Source: Haemophilus haemolyticus_L | GTDB lineage: Bacteria; Pseudomonadota; Gammaproteobacteria; Enterobacterales; Pasteurellaceae | NCBI RefSeq assembly: GCF_003490595.1 | Contig: NZ_QQGY01000008.1 | Span: 1 to 64,000, forward strand | Reading direction: 5' to 3' | DNA length: 64,000 bases | Shown here: piece after piece, positions 33,659 through 43,011 of the stretch | How positions within the stretch are numbered: the stretch's first letter is position 1 | Layout of the letters: the number at the start of each line of letters is the position of its first letter | Notes under the pieces: generated by a model | Told to the model about the DNA's origin: nothing | The model's database searches: none | The model's input: the letters and a program-made list of their open reading frames with translations, nothing else | Translations under genes and position numbers: made by a program

Positions 33659-34539
33659 TATTTTCCGAATCCTTTAACAATGGTTGATACAGTGACGTTA
33701 AGCAAATCAATATAAGTTGGCACAGGGCCTTTTTTCGCAGAAAGAGAGTCAACATACAATACACCACCGTATTTTGCGCCACTTTCTTTCGCTACTTGTT
33801 GTGCTGGTTTTGGTGAAATTGTACTTTCACTAAACACAACAGGAATATTGTTTTTACGAACTAAATCAATCACTTTACGCACTTGTTGTGGTGTGCCTTG
33901 TTGTTCAGCATTGATTGGCCACAAATAACCTTCTTTTAAGTTGTAATCTTTCGCCAAATAACTGAAAGCACCTTCACTTGTCACAAGCCAGCGCTGTTCT
34001 TCTGGAATCTGTGCTAATTTTGCACGAAGTGGCTCATCAAGTTGTTTAATTCTTTGAGCATAGTCAGCGGCATTTTTTTCGTACACTGCTGCATTTTGTG
34101 GATCGTATTTCACCAATGCATTTTTAATATTTTCAATATAAATTAATGCATTAGATGGCGACATCCACGCATGTGGGTTAGGCGCATCTTTATACGGACC
34201 TTCATAAATAGACAATGGTTGAATACCTTCTGTCACCACCACGGCTGGTTTATCTTTAATATTTTGGAAGAAACGTTCAAACCAACGTTCCAAATTTAAA
34301 CCATTCCATAAAATTAAATCAGCAGATTGCGCTTTTACAATGTCTTTTGGCGTAGGTTCATATTCATGAATTTCAGCACCGGGTTTGGTGATAGATTCCA
34401 CTGTAGCTGCATTACCTGCCACATTTTGTGCAATATCTTGAATCACGGTGAAGGTGGTGACGACTTTGAATTTTGCATTAGCCTGCATTGCAAACAAACC
34501 AAGTGCAAGTGCGGTCATAATTTTTAATGAATTTCGCAT
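33658..34539 (-). CDS. yfeA: Mn/Fe-binding periplasmic protein (YfeA/SitA/MntC-like)
   Basis: 293 aa with a signal peptide ending QANA (about residue 22). Cluster A-I metal-binding fold. The expected ligands are visible: His in AEIHEYEPTP, His in NPHAWMSP, Glu in VTSEGAFSYL and Asp in YVDSLS. The His-His-Glu-Asp set fits Mn2+/Fe2+ rather than zinc, and the ZnuA-type His-rich loop is absent. Once annotated as adhesin B in H. influenzae. It heads the operon behind a Fur-like box. Confidence 0.93.
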   Translation of the reverse strand: MRNSLKIMTALALGLFAMQANAKFKVVTTFTVIQDIAQNVAGNAATVESITKPGAEIHEYEPTPKDIVKAQSADLILWNGLNLERWFERFFQNIKDKPAVVVTEGIQPLSIYEGPYKDAPNPHAWMSPSNALIYIENIKNALVKYDPQNAAVYEKNAADYAQRIKQLDEPLRAKLAQIPEEQRWLVTSEGAFSYLAKDYNLKEGYLWPINAEQQGTPQQVRKVIDLVRKNNIPVVFSESTISPKPAQQVAKESGAKYGGVLYVDSLSAKKGPVPTYIDLLNVTVSTIVKGFGK

Positions 34540-34649
34540 AAGATGTCCTTATAAAAAAGTAATAGAGGTTGGATGCCTGAATAATCGCTCAACTGCTCAA
34601 CAATCATTCATCATTGGTAATAATACTATTTTTATTACGCCTTTCAAAT

Positions 34650-34668
34650 AAAAATGATTATCAAACAT
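34650..34668 (-). promoter_or_regulatory. Fur-like box upstream of yfeA
   Basis: Contains AATGATTATCA, identical to the central 11 bp of the Fur consensus GATAATGATTATCATTATC; about 12 of 19 positions match. It lies about 115 nt upstream of the yfeA ATG, next to AT-rich promoter-like sequence. Iron repression of the transporter is the simplest reading. Confidence 0.6.
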
Positions 34669-34866
34669 TAAAATTATTGTGGTTTTGAAAGCATAACAAA
34701 AAGTGAGATAGATTTTCCCTATGTTTTTAAGTGTTATGTCATCGTGATAAGCTAAATTTTCAAAAGGTTTTGCATTTATTATTAATTTGGCTATTCCTAT
34801 AAAAGTACAAATATTTTTCTATCACTAGAATGACTTTTTCTAAAATTAAGTCTAGAATGCAACGGC

Positions 34867-34872
34867 TATTAT
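34867..34872 (+). promoter_or_regulatory. -10 element of the lipoprotein gene at 34897
   Basis: TATTAT, about 25 nt before the ATG; no clear -35. The rest of the 357-nt region from 34540 is AT-rich with no further gene visible, apart from the Fur-like box serving the divergent operon. Confidence 0.4.
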
Positions 34873-34896
34873 AAATTCATCTTTTGAGGATAATAC

Positions 34897-35361
34897 ATGA
34901 AAAAAGCATTTTGGTTAGTATTAAGTTCAGCAATAGTCTTAACTGCCTGTGATGATAAGCCTAAAATGACAGAGCAAACTAAAACAACTGAACAAACTAA
35001 AATATCGGTAGAGCAACCTGCTCAACAACCAATATCGATAAACTACAAACAGATCGCACTAGAAAAATCCCAAAAAGCGATTGACACTGCTAAAGTTGCT
35101 CAAGATAAATCCGTTCAAGCCAATGAAGCTGTAAAAGTAGCAATGCAAAAACAGCAAGAGGCACAGACTGTGTTAAGTCAAGGTGGTGAAGAGGCTGAAA
35201 AACTTTCTAAACAAAAAATGGACGAATCTAATGCTGCTGCAGAGTTAGCCCTAAAATTATCTGAAGAATCCAAAGCTGCTTCTGCGCTTTCACTCCAATT
35301 ATCGAAAGAAGCGGAAGATGCGGCTAATAAGGCGAATCAACAAGCTCAAACTGAGAAATAG
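34897..35361 (+). CDS. small predicted lipoprotein with alanine-rich helical domain
   Basis: 154 aa. Lipobox LTAC (Cys 18), then a Thr/Gln/Glu-rich linker with a short repeat (EQTKTTEQTK), then about 105 residues of heptad-like sequence rich in Ala, Lys, Glu and Ser. That part should form a long helix or coiled coil, as in Lpp-like or TolA-like spacers. No known family is recognised. GAGGATAATAC precedes the ATG, and a strong terminator follows. Confidence 0.8.
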   Translation: MKKAFWLVLSSAIVLTACDDKPKMTEQTKTTEQTKISVEQPAQQPISINYKQIALEKSQKAIDTAKVAQDKSVQANEAVKVAMQKQQEAQTVLSQGGEEAEKLSKQKMDESNAAAELALKLSEESKAASALSLQLSKEAEDAANKANQQAQTEK

Positions 35362-35400
35362 CGCAAGATTTATTCTTCTAATTTCTATTTAAATCAACTA

Positions 35401-35440
35401 AAAAACGCGAGATAAAACAAACTGTTATCTCGCATTTTTT
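35401..35440. terminator. bidirectional terminator between the lipoprotein gene and pbpG
   Basis: The 9-bp stem GCGAGATAA/TTATCTCGC has A5 before it and T6 after it, between convergent genes. Confidence 0.82.
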
Positions 35441-35453
35441 ATGTTTATGGACA

Positions 35454-36332
35454 TTATTTTGATAATTTCTGAATTAGCGTATTAAAGCCTTCTTCATCAT
35501 AGCCATCTTCATATTGTGCCTCGCCTTCAACATCATGAATGGTTCGTCCATTCAATGCAGTACAACCGTATTTTTCTAATTTGTTTTTAGTAAAGCTAGA
35601 ACGATATGCAGAAGAAGAATTATTGAGACTAATTACACCGATGGTGGAACTTTTACATGGGCGTTTATTGATAAAAACAAGGTTATAACCAGATTCTCGG
35701 ATGTATCCTGTCTTATTTACTACCGCATCAAAAATTTCATCACGCACTAATTTATTTGTATTTTTCATTAATACACTATGTCTTCCAGCTTGAATATTCG
35801 TAGCACTGATATTGGATAGTTGTCTAATTTCAGGTTTATTCAAGGAATGTTTAGCAAGTTTAACTAAATCCATAGGACTAGAGATATTGCTACTCGATAA
35901 ACCAGAACTATCATGAAAACGAGTAGAATACATGCCTAATTGGCGAGCTTTTTCATTCATTTTATGAATAAATTGTATTCTGCTCATTCCTGCAGCACGA
36001 GAAAGCGCATGAGCGGCATAGTTATCAGAATGCACAAGCATCGCCTTTAATAATTCTCTGCAAGCCATCGGAACATTCATCGGCAATTTCGTGCTTGTAC
36101 CTTTAATGTAATCACGATCGTCATTGGTTATCGCAATGGTACAATTAGGATTTGTATTATTTTCTAGAAACACGTTCGCCGTCATTAATTTCGTTACAGA
36201 CGCAATGGGCTGAACGCTATCAGGCGCATGGCTTTCCAACACTCGATTATGCGTAAAATCATACACAACATAAGACTGTGCCCCCGCAAAAGAAGGACAC
36301 AAAGAAAAAATAAATAAAGCTTTTTTAAACAT
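35454..36332 (-). CDS. pbpG: D-alanyl-D-alanine endopeptidase (penicillin-binding protein 7)
   Basis: Periplasmic peptidoglycan endopeptidase that cleaves D-Ala-meso-DAP cross-links. 292 aa with a signal peptide ending SFAGA (about residue 18). Serine-peptidase S11 motifs are complete: SVTK at residues 45-48 with catalytic Ser45, SDN near 108, and KTG near 218. It shares its upstream region with the divergent rlmN promoter. Confidence 0.95.
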   Translation of the reverse strand: MFKKALFIFSLCPSFAGAQSYVVYDFTHNRVLESHAPDSVQPIASVTKLMTANVFLENNTNPNCTIAITNDDRDYIKGTSTKLPMNVPMACRELLKAMLVHSDNYAAHALSRAAGMSRIQFIHKMNEKARQLGMYSTRFHDSSGLSSSNISSPMDLVKLAKHSLNKPEIRQLSNISATNIQAGRHSVLMKNTNKLVRDEIFDAVVNKTGYIRESGYNLVFINKRPCKSSTIGVISLNNSSSAYRSSFTKNKLEKYGCTALNGRTIHDVEGEAQYEDGYDEEGFNTLIQKLSK

Positions 36333-36395
36333 TATTAGTCACCTTAGAAAATAGGCTTACATTTTACCGCACTTTTTACGCTGTAATTGGAAATA

Positions 36396-36415
36396 TTTGC
36401 GATCTAGATCGCAAA
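36396..36415. promoter_or_regulatory. CRP-S (Sxy-dependent competence) site upstream of rlmN-pilF
   Basis: A perfect 20-bp palindrome containing TGCGA-TCTAGA-TCGCA. The C:G pair in the half-site (TGCGA instead of TGTGA) defines Haemophilus CRP-S sites, which need Sxy/TfoX. The H. influenzae genes corresponding to rlmN-pilF are recalled members of this competence regulon. A weak -10-like CATCAT (36435-36440) lies 32 bp downstream, the class II distance. The site is flanked by two uptake signals in inverted orientation (36366-36374 and 36417-36425). Confidence 0.85.
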
Positions 36416-36578
36416 AAAGTGCGGTGATATTTTCCATCATTTTTCAATTCCGCTAGATTATGCAGTGACAAATCTGTACAATCGCCGTTCATTTTTTAAT
36501 TGCGAATTTTTCGTTGTGAGTTTTTGATAAAAACACCAGCACAACGCTATCGCCATAATGTGTAATAACGAGGCTAAA

Positions 36579-37730
36579 ATGTCAGAATTATTGTCTGTGC
36601 AATCAGATGCACCAGCTAAAAAAATTAATCTAATGGATTTAACGCGCCAACAAATGCGCGAATTTTTTAAAGAACTCGGCGAAAAACCATTCCGAGCAGA
36701 TCAGTTAGTAAAGTGGATTTATCATTTTGGCGAAGATAACTTCGACAATATGACAAACATTAATAAAAAATTACGTGAAAAACTTAAAGCTGTTGCAGAA
36801 ATTAAAGCCCCAGAAGTTGCCGTTGAACAACGTTCAGCCGATGGCACGATAAAATGGGCAATGCAAGTAGGTGAACAACAAGTTGAAACCGTGTATATTC
36901 CCGAAGCAGATCGCGCGACGCTTTGTGTATCTTCCCAAGTTGGCTGTGCCTTAGCTTGTACCTTCTGTTCAACGGCTCAACAAGGATTTAATCGCAATTT
37001 AACGGTTTCAGAAATTATCGGCCAAGTTTGGAGAGCCTCTAAAATTATTGGCAACTTTGGAGTGACAGGCATTAGACCAATTACCAATGTGGTAATGATG
37101 GGAATGGGTGAACCCTTATTAAATATCGCTAACGTTGTTCCCGCAATGGAAATTATGTTAGATGATTTTGCCTACGGTTTATCAAAACGTCGTGTCACTT
37201 TATCAACTTCTGGCGTTGTGCCGGCACTAGATAATTTGAGCAAAATGATCGATGTGGCTTTGGCTATTTCATTACATGCCCCAAACGATGAACTGCGTGA
37301 TGAAATTGTGCCAATCAACAAAAAATATAATATCAAAATGTTGATTGACTCGGTAAATCGTTATTTGAGTGTATCAAATGCGAATCACGGCAAAGTGACG
37401 ATTGAATATGTTATGCTCGATCATGTAAATGATGGCGTTGAACATGCTCATCAACTTGCAGAAGTATTAAAAAATACGCCTTGTAAAATTAATTTAATTC
37501 CATGGAATCCGTTCCCAGAAGCACCTTATGCAAAAAGCTCGAATACGCGTATTGACCGCTTCCAAAAAACCTTGATGGAATATGGTTTTACCGTGATTAT
37601 TCGTAAAACTCGTGGAGATGACATTGATGCGGCTTGCGGACAATTAGCTGGAGATGTTATCGATCGTACTAAACGTACGGCAATGAAACGCCAATTTGGA
37701 CAAAATATTGGGGTGACAGAAGTTAATTAA
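36579..37730 (+). CDS. rlmN: dual-specificity rRNA/tRNA m2A methyltransferase RlmN
   Basis: Radical-SAM enzyme that makes m2A2503 in 23S rRNA and m2A37 in some tRNAs. 383 aa (E. coli 384). The CxxxCxxC 4Fe-4S motif is C123, C127 and C130. Catalytic cysteines lie at C116 (TLCVSS) and in AACGQLAG near 353. Start at the second ATG (36579), with GAGG upstream and an MSE opening as in E. coli; the ATG at 36558 adds seven residues. First gene downstream of the CRP-S site, followed 100 nt later by pilF. Confidence 0.96.
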   Translation: MSELLSVQSDAPAKKINLMDLTRQQMREFFKELGEKPFRADQLVKWIYHFGEDNFDNMTNINKKLREKLKAVAEIKAPEVAVEQRSADGTIKWAMQVGEQQVETVYIPEADRATLCVSSQVGCALACTFCSTAQQGFNRNLTVSEIIGQVWRASKIIGNFGVTGIRPITNVVMMGMGEPLLNIANVVPAMEIMLDDFAYGLSKRRVTLSTSGVVPALDNLSKMIDVALAISLHAPNDELRDEIVPINKKYNIKMLIDSVNRYLSVSNANHGKVTIEYVMLDHVNDGVEHAHQLAEVLKNTPCKINLIPWNPFPEAPYAKSSNTRIDRFQKTLMEYGFTVIIRKTRGDDIDAACGQLAGDVIDRTKRTAMKRQFGQNIGVTEVN

Positions 37731-37830
37731 TATTCTAGGCATGTGAATTAATCAAGTTCACATGCCCTATGTTTTCATACAAATTAAAGCATATTAAATA
37801 TTTCTTCCTCCCCAGTTAAAAGGAGAAAAA

Positions 37831-38373
37831 ATGCAAACAATAAGTAAACAACTCAGTGCGGTTATTTTCCCTTTCATTTTTTCTGCTTGCGTTTCTCAAT
37901 CAACAATTCAAGATTTCAATCAACAATCTGCAGCTAAAGCTCGCGTAGAACTTGCTCTCGGCTACCTTCAACAAGGTAATCCTCAACTAGCCAAAATCAA
38001 CTTAGATAAAGCACTTCAACACGATAAAGATTACTATCTCGTGCATTCAGCGCTTGCGCATTATTATCAACAACAAGGGGAAATCGAGAACGCACATCGT
38101 GAATATGAAATAGCTTTAAAACTCAATAATCAACAGGGAGACTTACATAATAATTTTGGCACATTTTTATGTCGTCAAAAGCAATTTGAACAAGCTCAGC
38201 AGCAATTTCAACTCGCGCTGAATTCACCTAATTATTATCATCAAGCAGATACATTTGAAAATATGGCTCTTTGTGCTTATTCCTCTCAAAAAATGGATAT
38301 TTATCAACAAGCATTACAAAAATTGCGACAAACTGATAGTAAACGAGCGGAAAAATTTAATACCTTCAAATAA
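37831..38373 (+). CDS. pilF: type IV pilus biogenesis TPR lipoprotein PilF-like
   Basis: 180 aa; signal peptide with lipobox FSAC (Cys 20), then about four TPR units (for example ALGYLQQGNPQLAKINLDKAL and AHYYQQQGEIENAHREYEIAL). PilF/PilW pilotins place the secretin PilQ/ComE in the outer membrane. Recalled as pilF2 of the competence regulon and required for transformation in H. influenzae. AAAAGGAG precedes the ATG. It probably shares the CRP-S promoter with rlmN. Confidence 0.9.
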   Translation: MQTISKQLSAVIFPFIFSACVSQSTIQDFNQQSAAKARVELALGYLQQGNPQLAKINLDKALQHDKDYYLVHSALAHYYQQQGEIENAHREYEIALKLNNQQGDLHNNFGTFLCRQKQFEQAQQQFQLALNSPNYYHQADTFENMALCAYSSQKMDIYQQALQKLRQTDSKRAEKFNTFK

Positions 38374-38443
38374 AGCATTGCCAAATCAAGCGTTGGACTT
38401 TAAAATTTAGCCCTTGTTTATCGCATATTATTTGATTGAATTT

Positions 38444-39355
38444 ATGAATCCAACAACTGAGCAAGAACTTTCACCAGGTGAGATTTTTCGCCAAGCACGT
38501 GAAAACTTGAATCTTTCTCTCGAAGACGTCGCCAAAGAAATTGCGCTACGTCCTTCCATATTACAACAACTTGAAAACAACGAATTTATTCAAAAATCTA
38601 CCCCTGCAATCTTTGTAAAAGGTTATGTGCGTAGCTATGCCAAGTTCTTACGCTTACCTGATTCTGTATGGGAAAATATTACATTTGCAGAAAATGATAA
38701 AAACGATCTGAGTAAAAATGCTCGTTCAACTCGTGAAGTCAATCAATATTCATCGCACTCTCGTTGGGTCGGACGTTTATCTATCATTGTACTTATTTTA
38801 GTCCTTGGCATGACGGGACTTTGGTGGTGGCAAAGTTATCAGCAAAATAACCAAGAACGTGATGACTTAGTACAAAGCTATGTTGCTTCTACCGAAAACA
38901 ATCAGCCAGCCGCAGCTCTTGTGACAACAGAAGAAAGTAATAAAACTGCATCAGAAACAATAGCACCTGTCTCACAACCAGTAGAAATAACAAATAATGT
39001 GTTACCAGAAATAGCACAAGAAAATGCTGTTTCACAAACAAAAAACGATGAAAAATCAGTTTCAGACACTCAAAGTGCGGTAGAAAATCCATCAATTTCT
39101 CCAGCGGCTCCTACTGTGAAAGGAGACTTGATTGTAGAAATTTTAAACAATACGAGCTGGCTCAGCGTAAAAGATAAAAATCGCCGAGTATTAGCACAAA
39201 AAGAGTACAAAAAAGGTGAAGTATTAACTTTTAATGGAGATGAGTTTTCATTAATTGTTGGCGCACCAAGTAATGTACGGATCACCTATAAAGGCGAAAA
39301 TTATCCACTCAAAGTGGATGGCCGCATTGCAAAATTCAAACTTTCACAACCTTAA
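38444..39355 (+). CDS. rodZ: cytoskeletal protein RodZ
   Basis: Bitopic membrane protein that links MreB to the elongation machinery. 303 aa from the ATG at 38444. An N-terminal Xre-type HTH lies at about residues 8-75 (GEIFRQARENLNLSLEDVAKE), a basic juxtamembrane stretch and one membrane helix at about 107-128, a Ser/Thr/Glu-rich linker, and a C-terminal RodZ beta domain (DLIVEILNNTSWLSVKD). An open TTG extension to 38414 was rejected. Placed before ispG-hisS, as in many gammaproteobacteria. Confidence 0.94.
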   Translation: MNPTTEQELSPGEIFRQARENLNLSLEDVAKEIALRPSILQQLENNEFIQKSTPAIFVKGYVRSYAKFLRLPDSVWENITFAENDKNDLSKNARSTREVNQYSSHSRWVGRLSIIVLILVLGMTGLWWWQSYQQNNQERDDLVQSYVASTENNQPAAALVTTEESNKTASETIAPVSQPVEITNNVLPEIAQENAVSQTKNDEKSVSDTQSAVENPSISPAAPTVKGDLIVEILNNTSWLSVKDKNRRVLAQKEYKKGEVLTFNGDEFSLIVGAPSNVRITYKGENYPLKVDGRIAKFKLSQP

Positions 39356-39366
39356 TAAGGAAAAAG

Positions 39367-40473
39367 ATGTCAGCTTTTCAACCAAGCATTAAGCGTCGTG
39401 AATCGACAAAAATTTATGTGGGAAATGTACCAGTTGGTGGTGATGCGCCAATTGCCGTGCAATCAATGACAAATACTCGCACCACTGATGTGGAAGCGAC
39501 AGTTGCTCAAATTAAATCATTAGAACGTGTTGGTGCAGATATCGTTCGCGTATCCGTTCCAACAATGGATGCTGCAGAAGCATTTAAACAAATTAAACAG
39601 CAAGTGAATGTCCCTCTCGTAGCAGATATTCATTTCGACTACCGTATCGCGCTAAAAGTCGCAGAATATGGAGTAGATTGTTTACGTATCAATCCAGGCA
39701 ATATTGGTCGTGAGGATCGCATCCGTGCCGTTGTTGATTGTGCTCGTGACAAAAATATTCCGATTCGTATCGGCGTAAACGCAGGCTCTTTAGAAAAAGA
39801 TCTGCAAGAAAAATACGGCGAGCCAACACCAGAAGCATTATTAGAATCAGCGCTACGTCATGTAGAAATTCTAGATCGTCTTAACTTCGATCAATTTAAA
39901 GTGAGTGTAAAAGCCTCCGATGTCTTCTTAGCGGTAGAAGCTTATCGTTTACTTGCTAAATCTATCAAACAGCCATTGCATTTAGGGATTACAGAGGCGG
40001 GTGGTGCGCGTGCAGGTGCGGTAAAATCTGCGGTGGGTTTAGGAATGTTATTAGCTGAGGGAATTGGCGATACGCTGCGCGTTTCTTTGGCGGCAGATCC
40101 TGTAGAGGAAATCAAAGTCGGTTTTGATATTTTGAAATCTTTACGGATTCGTTCAAGAGGAATTAACTTCATTGCTTGCCCAACCTGCTCTCGCCAAGAG
40201 TTTGATGTAATCGGTACAGTAAATGCGTTAGAGCAACGCCTTGAAGATATTATTACACCAATGGATGTATCAATTATCGGCTGTGTAGTGAATGGTCCAG
40301 GCGAGGCGCTCGTATCTGATCTCGGAGTAACCGGCGGTAACAAAAAAAGCGGTTATTATCTTAATGGCGAACGCCAAAAAGAACGCTTTGATAACGAAGA
40401 TATTGTTAACCAATTAGAAGCAAAAATTCGTGCAAAAGTCGCACAACAAGATCCAAAAAACAGAATTATTTAA
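39367..40473 (+). CDS. ispG: (E)-4-hydroxy-3-methylbut-2-enyl-diphosphate synthase
   Basis: 4Fe-4S enzyme of the MEP isoprenoid pathway (GcpE); converts MEcPP to HMBPP. 368 aa (E. coli 372). Cluster ligands are in CPTCSR near residue 270 and GCVVNGPGEA near 305. The N-terminal TIM-barrel half starts QSMTNTRTTDVEATV. AAGGAAAAAG precedes the ATG, 11 nt after rodZ. It depends on the isc system encoded in the same window. Confidence 0.96.
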   Translation: MSAFQPSIKRRESTKIYVGNVPVGGDAPIAVQSMTNTRTTDVEATVAQIKSLERVGADIVRVSVPTMDAAEAFKQIKQQVNVPLVADIHFDYRIALKVAEYGVDCLRINPGNIGREDRIRAVVDCARDKNIPIRIGVNAGSLEKDLQEKYGEPTPEALLESALRHVEILDRLNFDQFKVSVKASDVFLAVEAYRLLAKSIKQPLHLGITEAGGARAGAVKSAVGLGMLLAEGIGDTLRVSLAADPVEEIKVGFDILKSLRIRSRGINFIACPTCSRQEFDVIGTVNALEQRLEDIITPMDVSIIGCVVNGPGEALVSDLGVTGGNKKSGYYLNGERQKERFDNEDIVNQLEAKIRAKVAQQDPKNRII

Positions 40474-40482
40474 GGAAAGCTC

Positions 40483-41754
40483 GTGGCTAAAACTATTCAA
40501 GCAATTCGTGGAATGAACGATTGCTCCCCTACTGAATCTCCATTATGGCAATGGATTGAAGCGCAAGTACGCCAAGTATTAAACAACTACGGTTATTCCG
40601 AAGTGCGTATGCCAGTTGTAGAAAGTACACCATTATTCGCTCGTGCAATCGGTGAAGTAACAGATGTTGTTTCAAAAGAGATGTACACATTTTGGGATAA
40701 CGATGAACAATTAACCTTACGCCCTGAAGGCACTGCAGGTTGCGTGCGTGCCGCCATTGAACACGGTTGGATCTATAACAATGAACAACGCTTGTGGTAT
40801 ATGGGGCCAATGTTCCGTCATGAACGTCCACAAAAAGGTCGTTACCGTCAATTCCATCAAGCAGGTGTTGAGGTATTTGGTATTGCGAATCCAGAAATCG
40901 ATGCAGAATTAATCATGCTTACCTATCGTTTATGGAAAGCGTTAGGTATCGATCAACATGTTACACTTCAACTTAACTCAATTGGTTCTTTAGAAGCACG
41001 CGCAAATTATCGTTCAGCTTTGGTTGGATTCTTAGAAAACCATCAAGATTTAATGAGCGATGAAGAAAAAGATCGCTTGGTAAAAAATCCGCTTCGTATT
41101 TTGGATACCAAAAATCCAGAATTACAAAAAGTATTAGATAACGCGCCAAAATTACTTGATTATCTAGATGACGAAAGCCGTGAGCATTTTGAACAATTAT
41201 GTTCATTATTAGATGCAGTGGGTATTCAATATGAAATTAATCCTAAACTCGTGCGTGGCTTAGATTATTACAACAAAACTGTATTTGAATGGGTAACCTC
41301 TGCTCTTGGCGCACAAGGTACTGTATGTGGTGGCGGTCGTTATGACGGTTTAGTGGAACAACTTGGCGGACACGCAACACCGAGCATCGGATTTGCGATG
41401 GGATTAGAACGTTTAGTCTTGTTGGTGCAAGAAGTTAATCCAAATATTCCTGTGAAAAGTGCGGTGGATATTTATGTTGTTTATCAAGGTGAAGGCGCAA
41501 CATTAGCCGCTTTTGAATTAGCGGAAAAAGTACGCTCAGAATTACCGCACTTAAATACGATGTTGCACTGCTCTGGCGGTAATTTCAAAAAACAATTTAA
41601 ACGTGCAGATAAATCTGGTGCAACATTGGCATTAGTTATCGGCGAAAGCGAAGTACAAAATAAACAAGTCGTTATTAAACACTTGCAAGGTGGCGCAGAT
41701 CAGCAAACCTTAGATTTAGTGAATGTAATCGACTATATTCAAACTCAATTTTAA
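40483..41754 (+). CDS. hisS: histidyl-tRNA synthetase
   Basis: Class II aminoacyl-tRNA synthetase. 423 aa (E. coli 424). Motif 2 MFRHERPQKGRYRQFHQ is near residue 110, the histidine-specific LVRGLDYYNKTVFEW near 258, and motif 3 is GFAMGLERL near 305. It starts with GTG, supported by AAGGA 8 nt upstream, and follows ispG by 9 nt. Confidence 0.97.
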   Translation: MAKTIQAIRGMNDCSPTESPLWQWIEAQVRQVLNNYGYSEVRMPVVESTPLFARAIGEVTDVVSKEMYTFWDNDEQLTLRPEGTAGCVRAAIEHGWIYNNEQRLWYMGPMFRHERPQKGRYRQFHQAGVEVFGIANPEIDAELIMLTYRLWKALGIDQHVTLQLNSIGSLEARANYRSALVGFLENHQDLMSDEEKDRLVKNPLRILDTKNPELQKVLDNAPKLLDYLDDESREHFEQLCSLLDAVGIQYEINPKLVRGLDYYNKTVFEWVTSALGAQGTVCGGGRYDGLVEQLGGHATPSIGFAMGLERLVLLVQEVNPNIPVKSAVDIYVVYQGEGATLAAFELAEKVRSELPHLNTMLHCSGGNFKKQFKRADKSGATLALVIGESEVQNKQVVIKHLQGGADQQTLDLVNVIDYIQTQF

Positions 41755-41771
41755 TTTAAAAGGGGAAAAAC

Positions 41772-42386
41772 ATGGCTTATTCTATTGAAGAAGAACAAGA
41801 GATTAACCAGTTGAAAGACTGGTGGAAAGAAAATGGCAAAACAATTATTGTCGCTTTTATCTTAGGGGTTGGTGGTATGTTTGGATGGCGTTATTGGCAA
41901 GCGCACCAAGCAGAACAAATCGCTCAAGCTTCGGCACAGTATGATGCGTTAATCTATTCTGCACAACAAGATGAACAAGCTAAAAAAGCAAATATAGAAC
42001 AATTTGTGCAAGCTAACAGCAAAACTGCATACGCTGTATTTGCTTTATTAGATGAAGCGAAAAAAGCGACAGAGAAACAAGACTTTGCAGCAGCAGAAGC
42101 AAACTTAAATCAAGCATTAACCCAATCTCAAGATGAAGTATTAATATCTATTGTTGCATTACGTCTCAGTGCTGTACAATTTCAATTGGGTCAATTAGAC
42201 AATGCATTAACCACCTTAAATCAAGTGAAGGGTGAAAGTTTTAATGCTCGTAAAGCAATTTTAACCGGCGACATCCAAGTCGCGAAAGGAGATAAAGTTG
42301 CGGCCAAAAACAGCTTTGAGCAAGCACAACAAAGTGGTAGCCAATTAGAACAACAAATGGCAAAAATGAAATTAAACAACCTTTAA
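41772..42386 (+). CDS. yfgM: SecYEG-associated chaperone-like protein YfgM
   Basis: 204 aa (E. coli 206). A short cytoplasmic N-terminus and one membrane helix (about residues 23-41: TIIVAFILGVGGMFGWRYW) precede a periplasmic TPR-like domain. In E. coli it works with PpiD at the Sec translocon. Last gene of the run rodZ-ispG-hisS-yfgM; bamB, which often follows, is absent here. Confidence 0.93.
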   Translation: MAYSIEEEQEINQLKDWWKENGKTIIVAFILGVGGMFGWRYWQAHQAEQIAQASAQYDALIYSAQQDEQAKKANIEQFVQANSKTAYAVFALLDEAKKATEKQDFAAAEANLNQALTQSQDEVLISIVALRLSAVQFQLGQLDNALTTLNQVKGESFNARKAILTGDIQVAKGDKVAAKNSFEQAQQSGSQLEQQMAKMKLNNL

Positions 42387-42391
42387 AAAAT

Positions 42392-42420
42392 AATACCCGC
42401 ACCAAAGTGCGGGTATTTTT
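42392..42420. terminator. bidirectional terminator between yfgM and iscX
   Basis: The 11-bp stem AATACCCGCAC/GTGCGGGTATT with a CAAA loop, T run on the right and A run on the left. It ends both the rightward hisS-yfgM and the leftward isc transcripts. Confidence 0.85.
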
Positions 42421-42435
42421 CAATCAAATTTCTGA

Positions 42436-42630
42436 TTATTCAAATTCATCCAACCATTTCAATAAAATTGCTTCAAGAATTGCTTCATTTGACTTATTAG
42501 GATCGTCATCAAAATCTTCAAGTTCACAAATCCATTTATGTAAATCAGTAAAACGAACTGTTTTTGGATCTAAATCTGGATTACGATCATAAAGTTCCTC
42601 TGCAATTAATTGGGCATCAGTCCATTTCAT
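42436..42630 (-). CDS. iscX: Fe-S assembly protein IscX
   Basis: 64 aa, acidic; binds IscS and Fe2+ and tunes cluster assembly. MKWTDAQLIAEELYDRNPDLDP is the family opening (E. coli IscX 66 aa). Its start overlaps the fdx stop by 1 nt. Last gene of the leftward isc operon. Confidence 0.95.
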   Translation of the reverse strand: MKWTDAQLIAEELYDRNPDLDPKTVRFTDLHKWICELEDFDDDPNKSNEAILEAILLKWLDEFE

Positions 42631-42971
42631 TAGTGAGCGGCCTCATTGGCATGGTTAATGTTATATTTCGGAATTTCTACTACAAGATCTTCGTCTCCCA
42701 CTACACATTGGCAAGATAAACGACTATCCATTTCTAATCCCCAAGCTTTATCCAGCATATCTTCTTCTTGATCACTCGTTTCATTTAGAGAGTCAAAACC
42801 TTCACGGATAATGACATGGCAGGTTGTGCAAGCACAGGAGCCATCACAAGCATGATGAATTTCTACTCCTGCATTGTGGGCAACTTCTAATAAGTTATCA
42901 CCTGCCGCGGCATCAACAACCATACCTTCGGGACAAAATTCTTCATTAGGTAAAAAAATCACTTTTGGCAT
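42630..42971 (-). CDS. fdx: 2Fe-2S ferredoxin of the isc system
   Basis: 113 aa, adrenodoxin-type electron donor for cluster assembly. The four ligands are C42, C48, C51 and C87, as in E. coli Fdx. The ATG at 42971 (MPKVIFLP) has GAGGAAAG upstream; a longer reading from 43025 would overlap hscA and has no support. Confidence 0.96.
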   Translation of the reverse strand: MPKVIFLPNEEFCPEGMVVDAAAGDNLLEVAHNAGVEIHHACDGSCACTTCHVIIREGFDSLNETSDQEEDMLDKAWGLEMDSRLSCQCVVGDEDLVVEIPKYNINHANEAAH

Positions 42972-43011
42972 AACACTTTCCTCAAAATTATTTAATAATC
43001 TGACCGCACTT

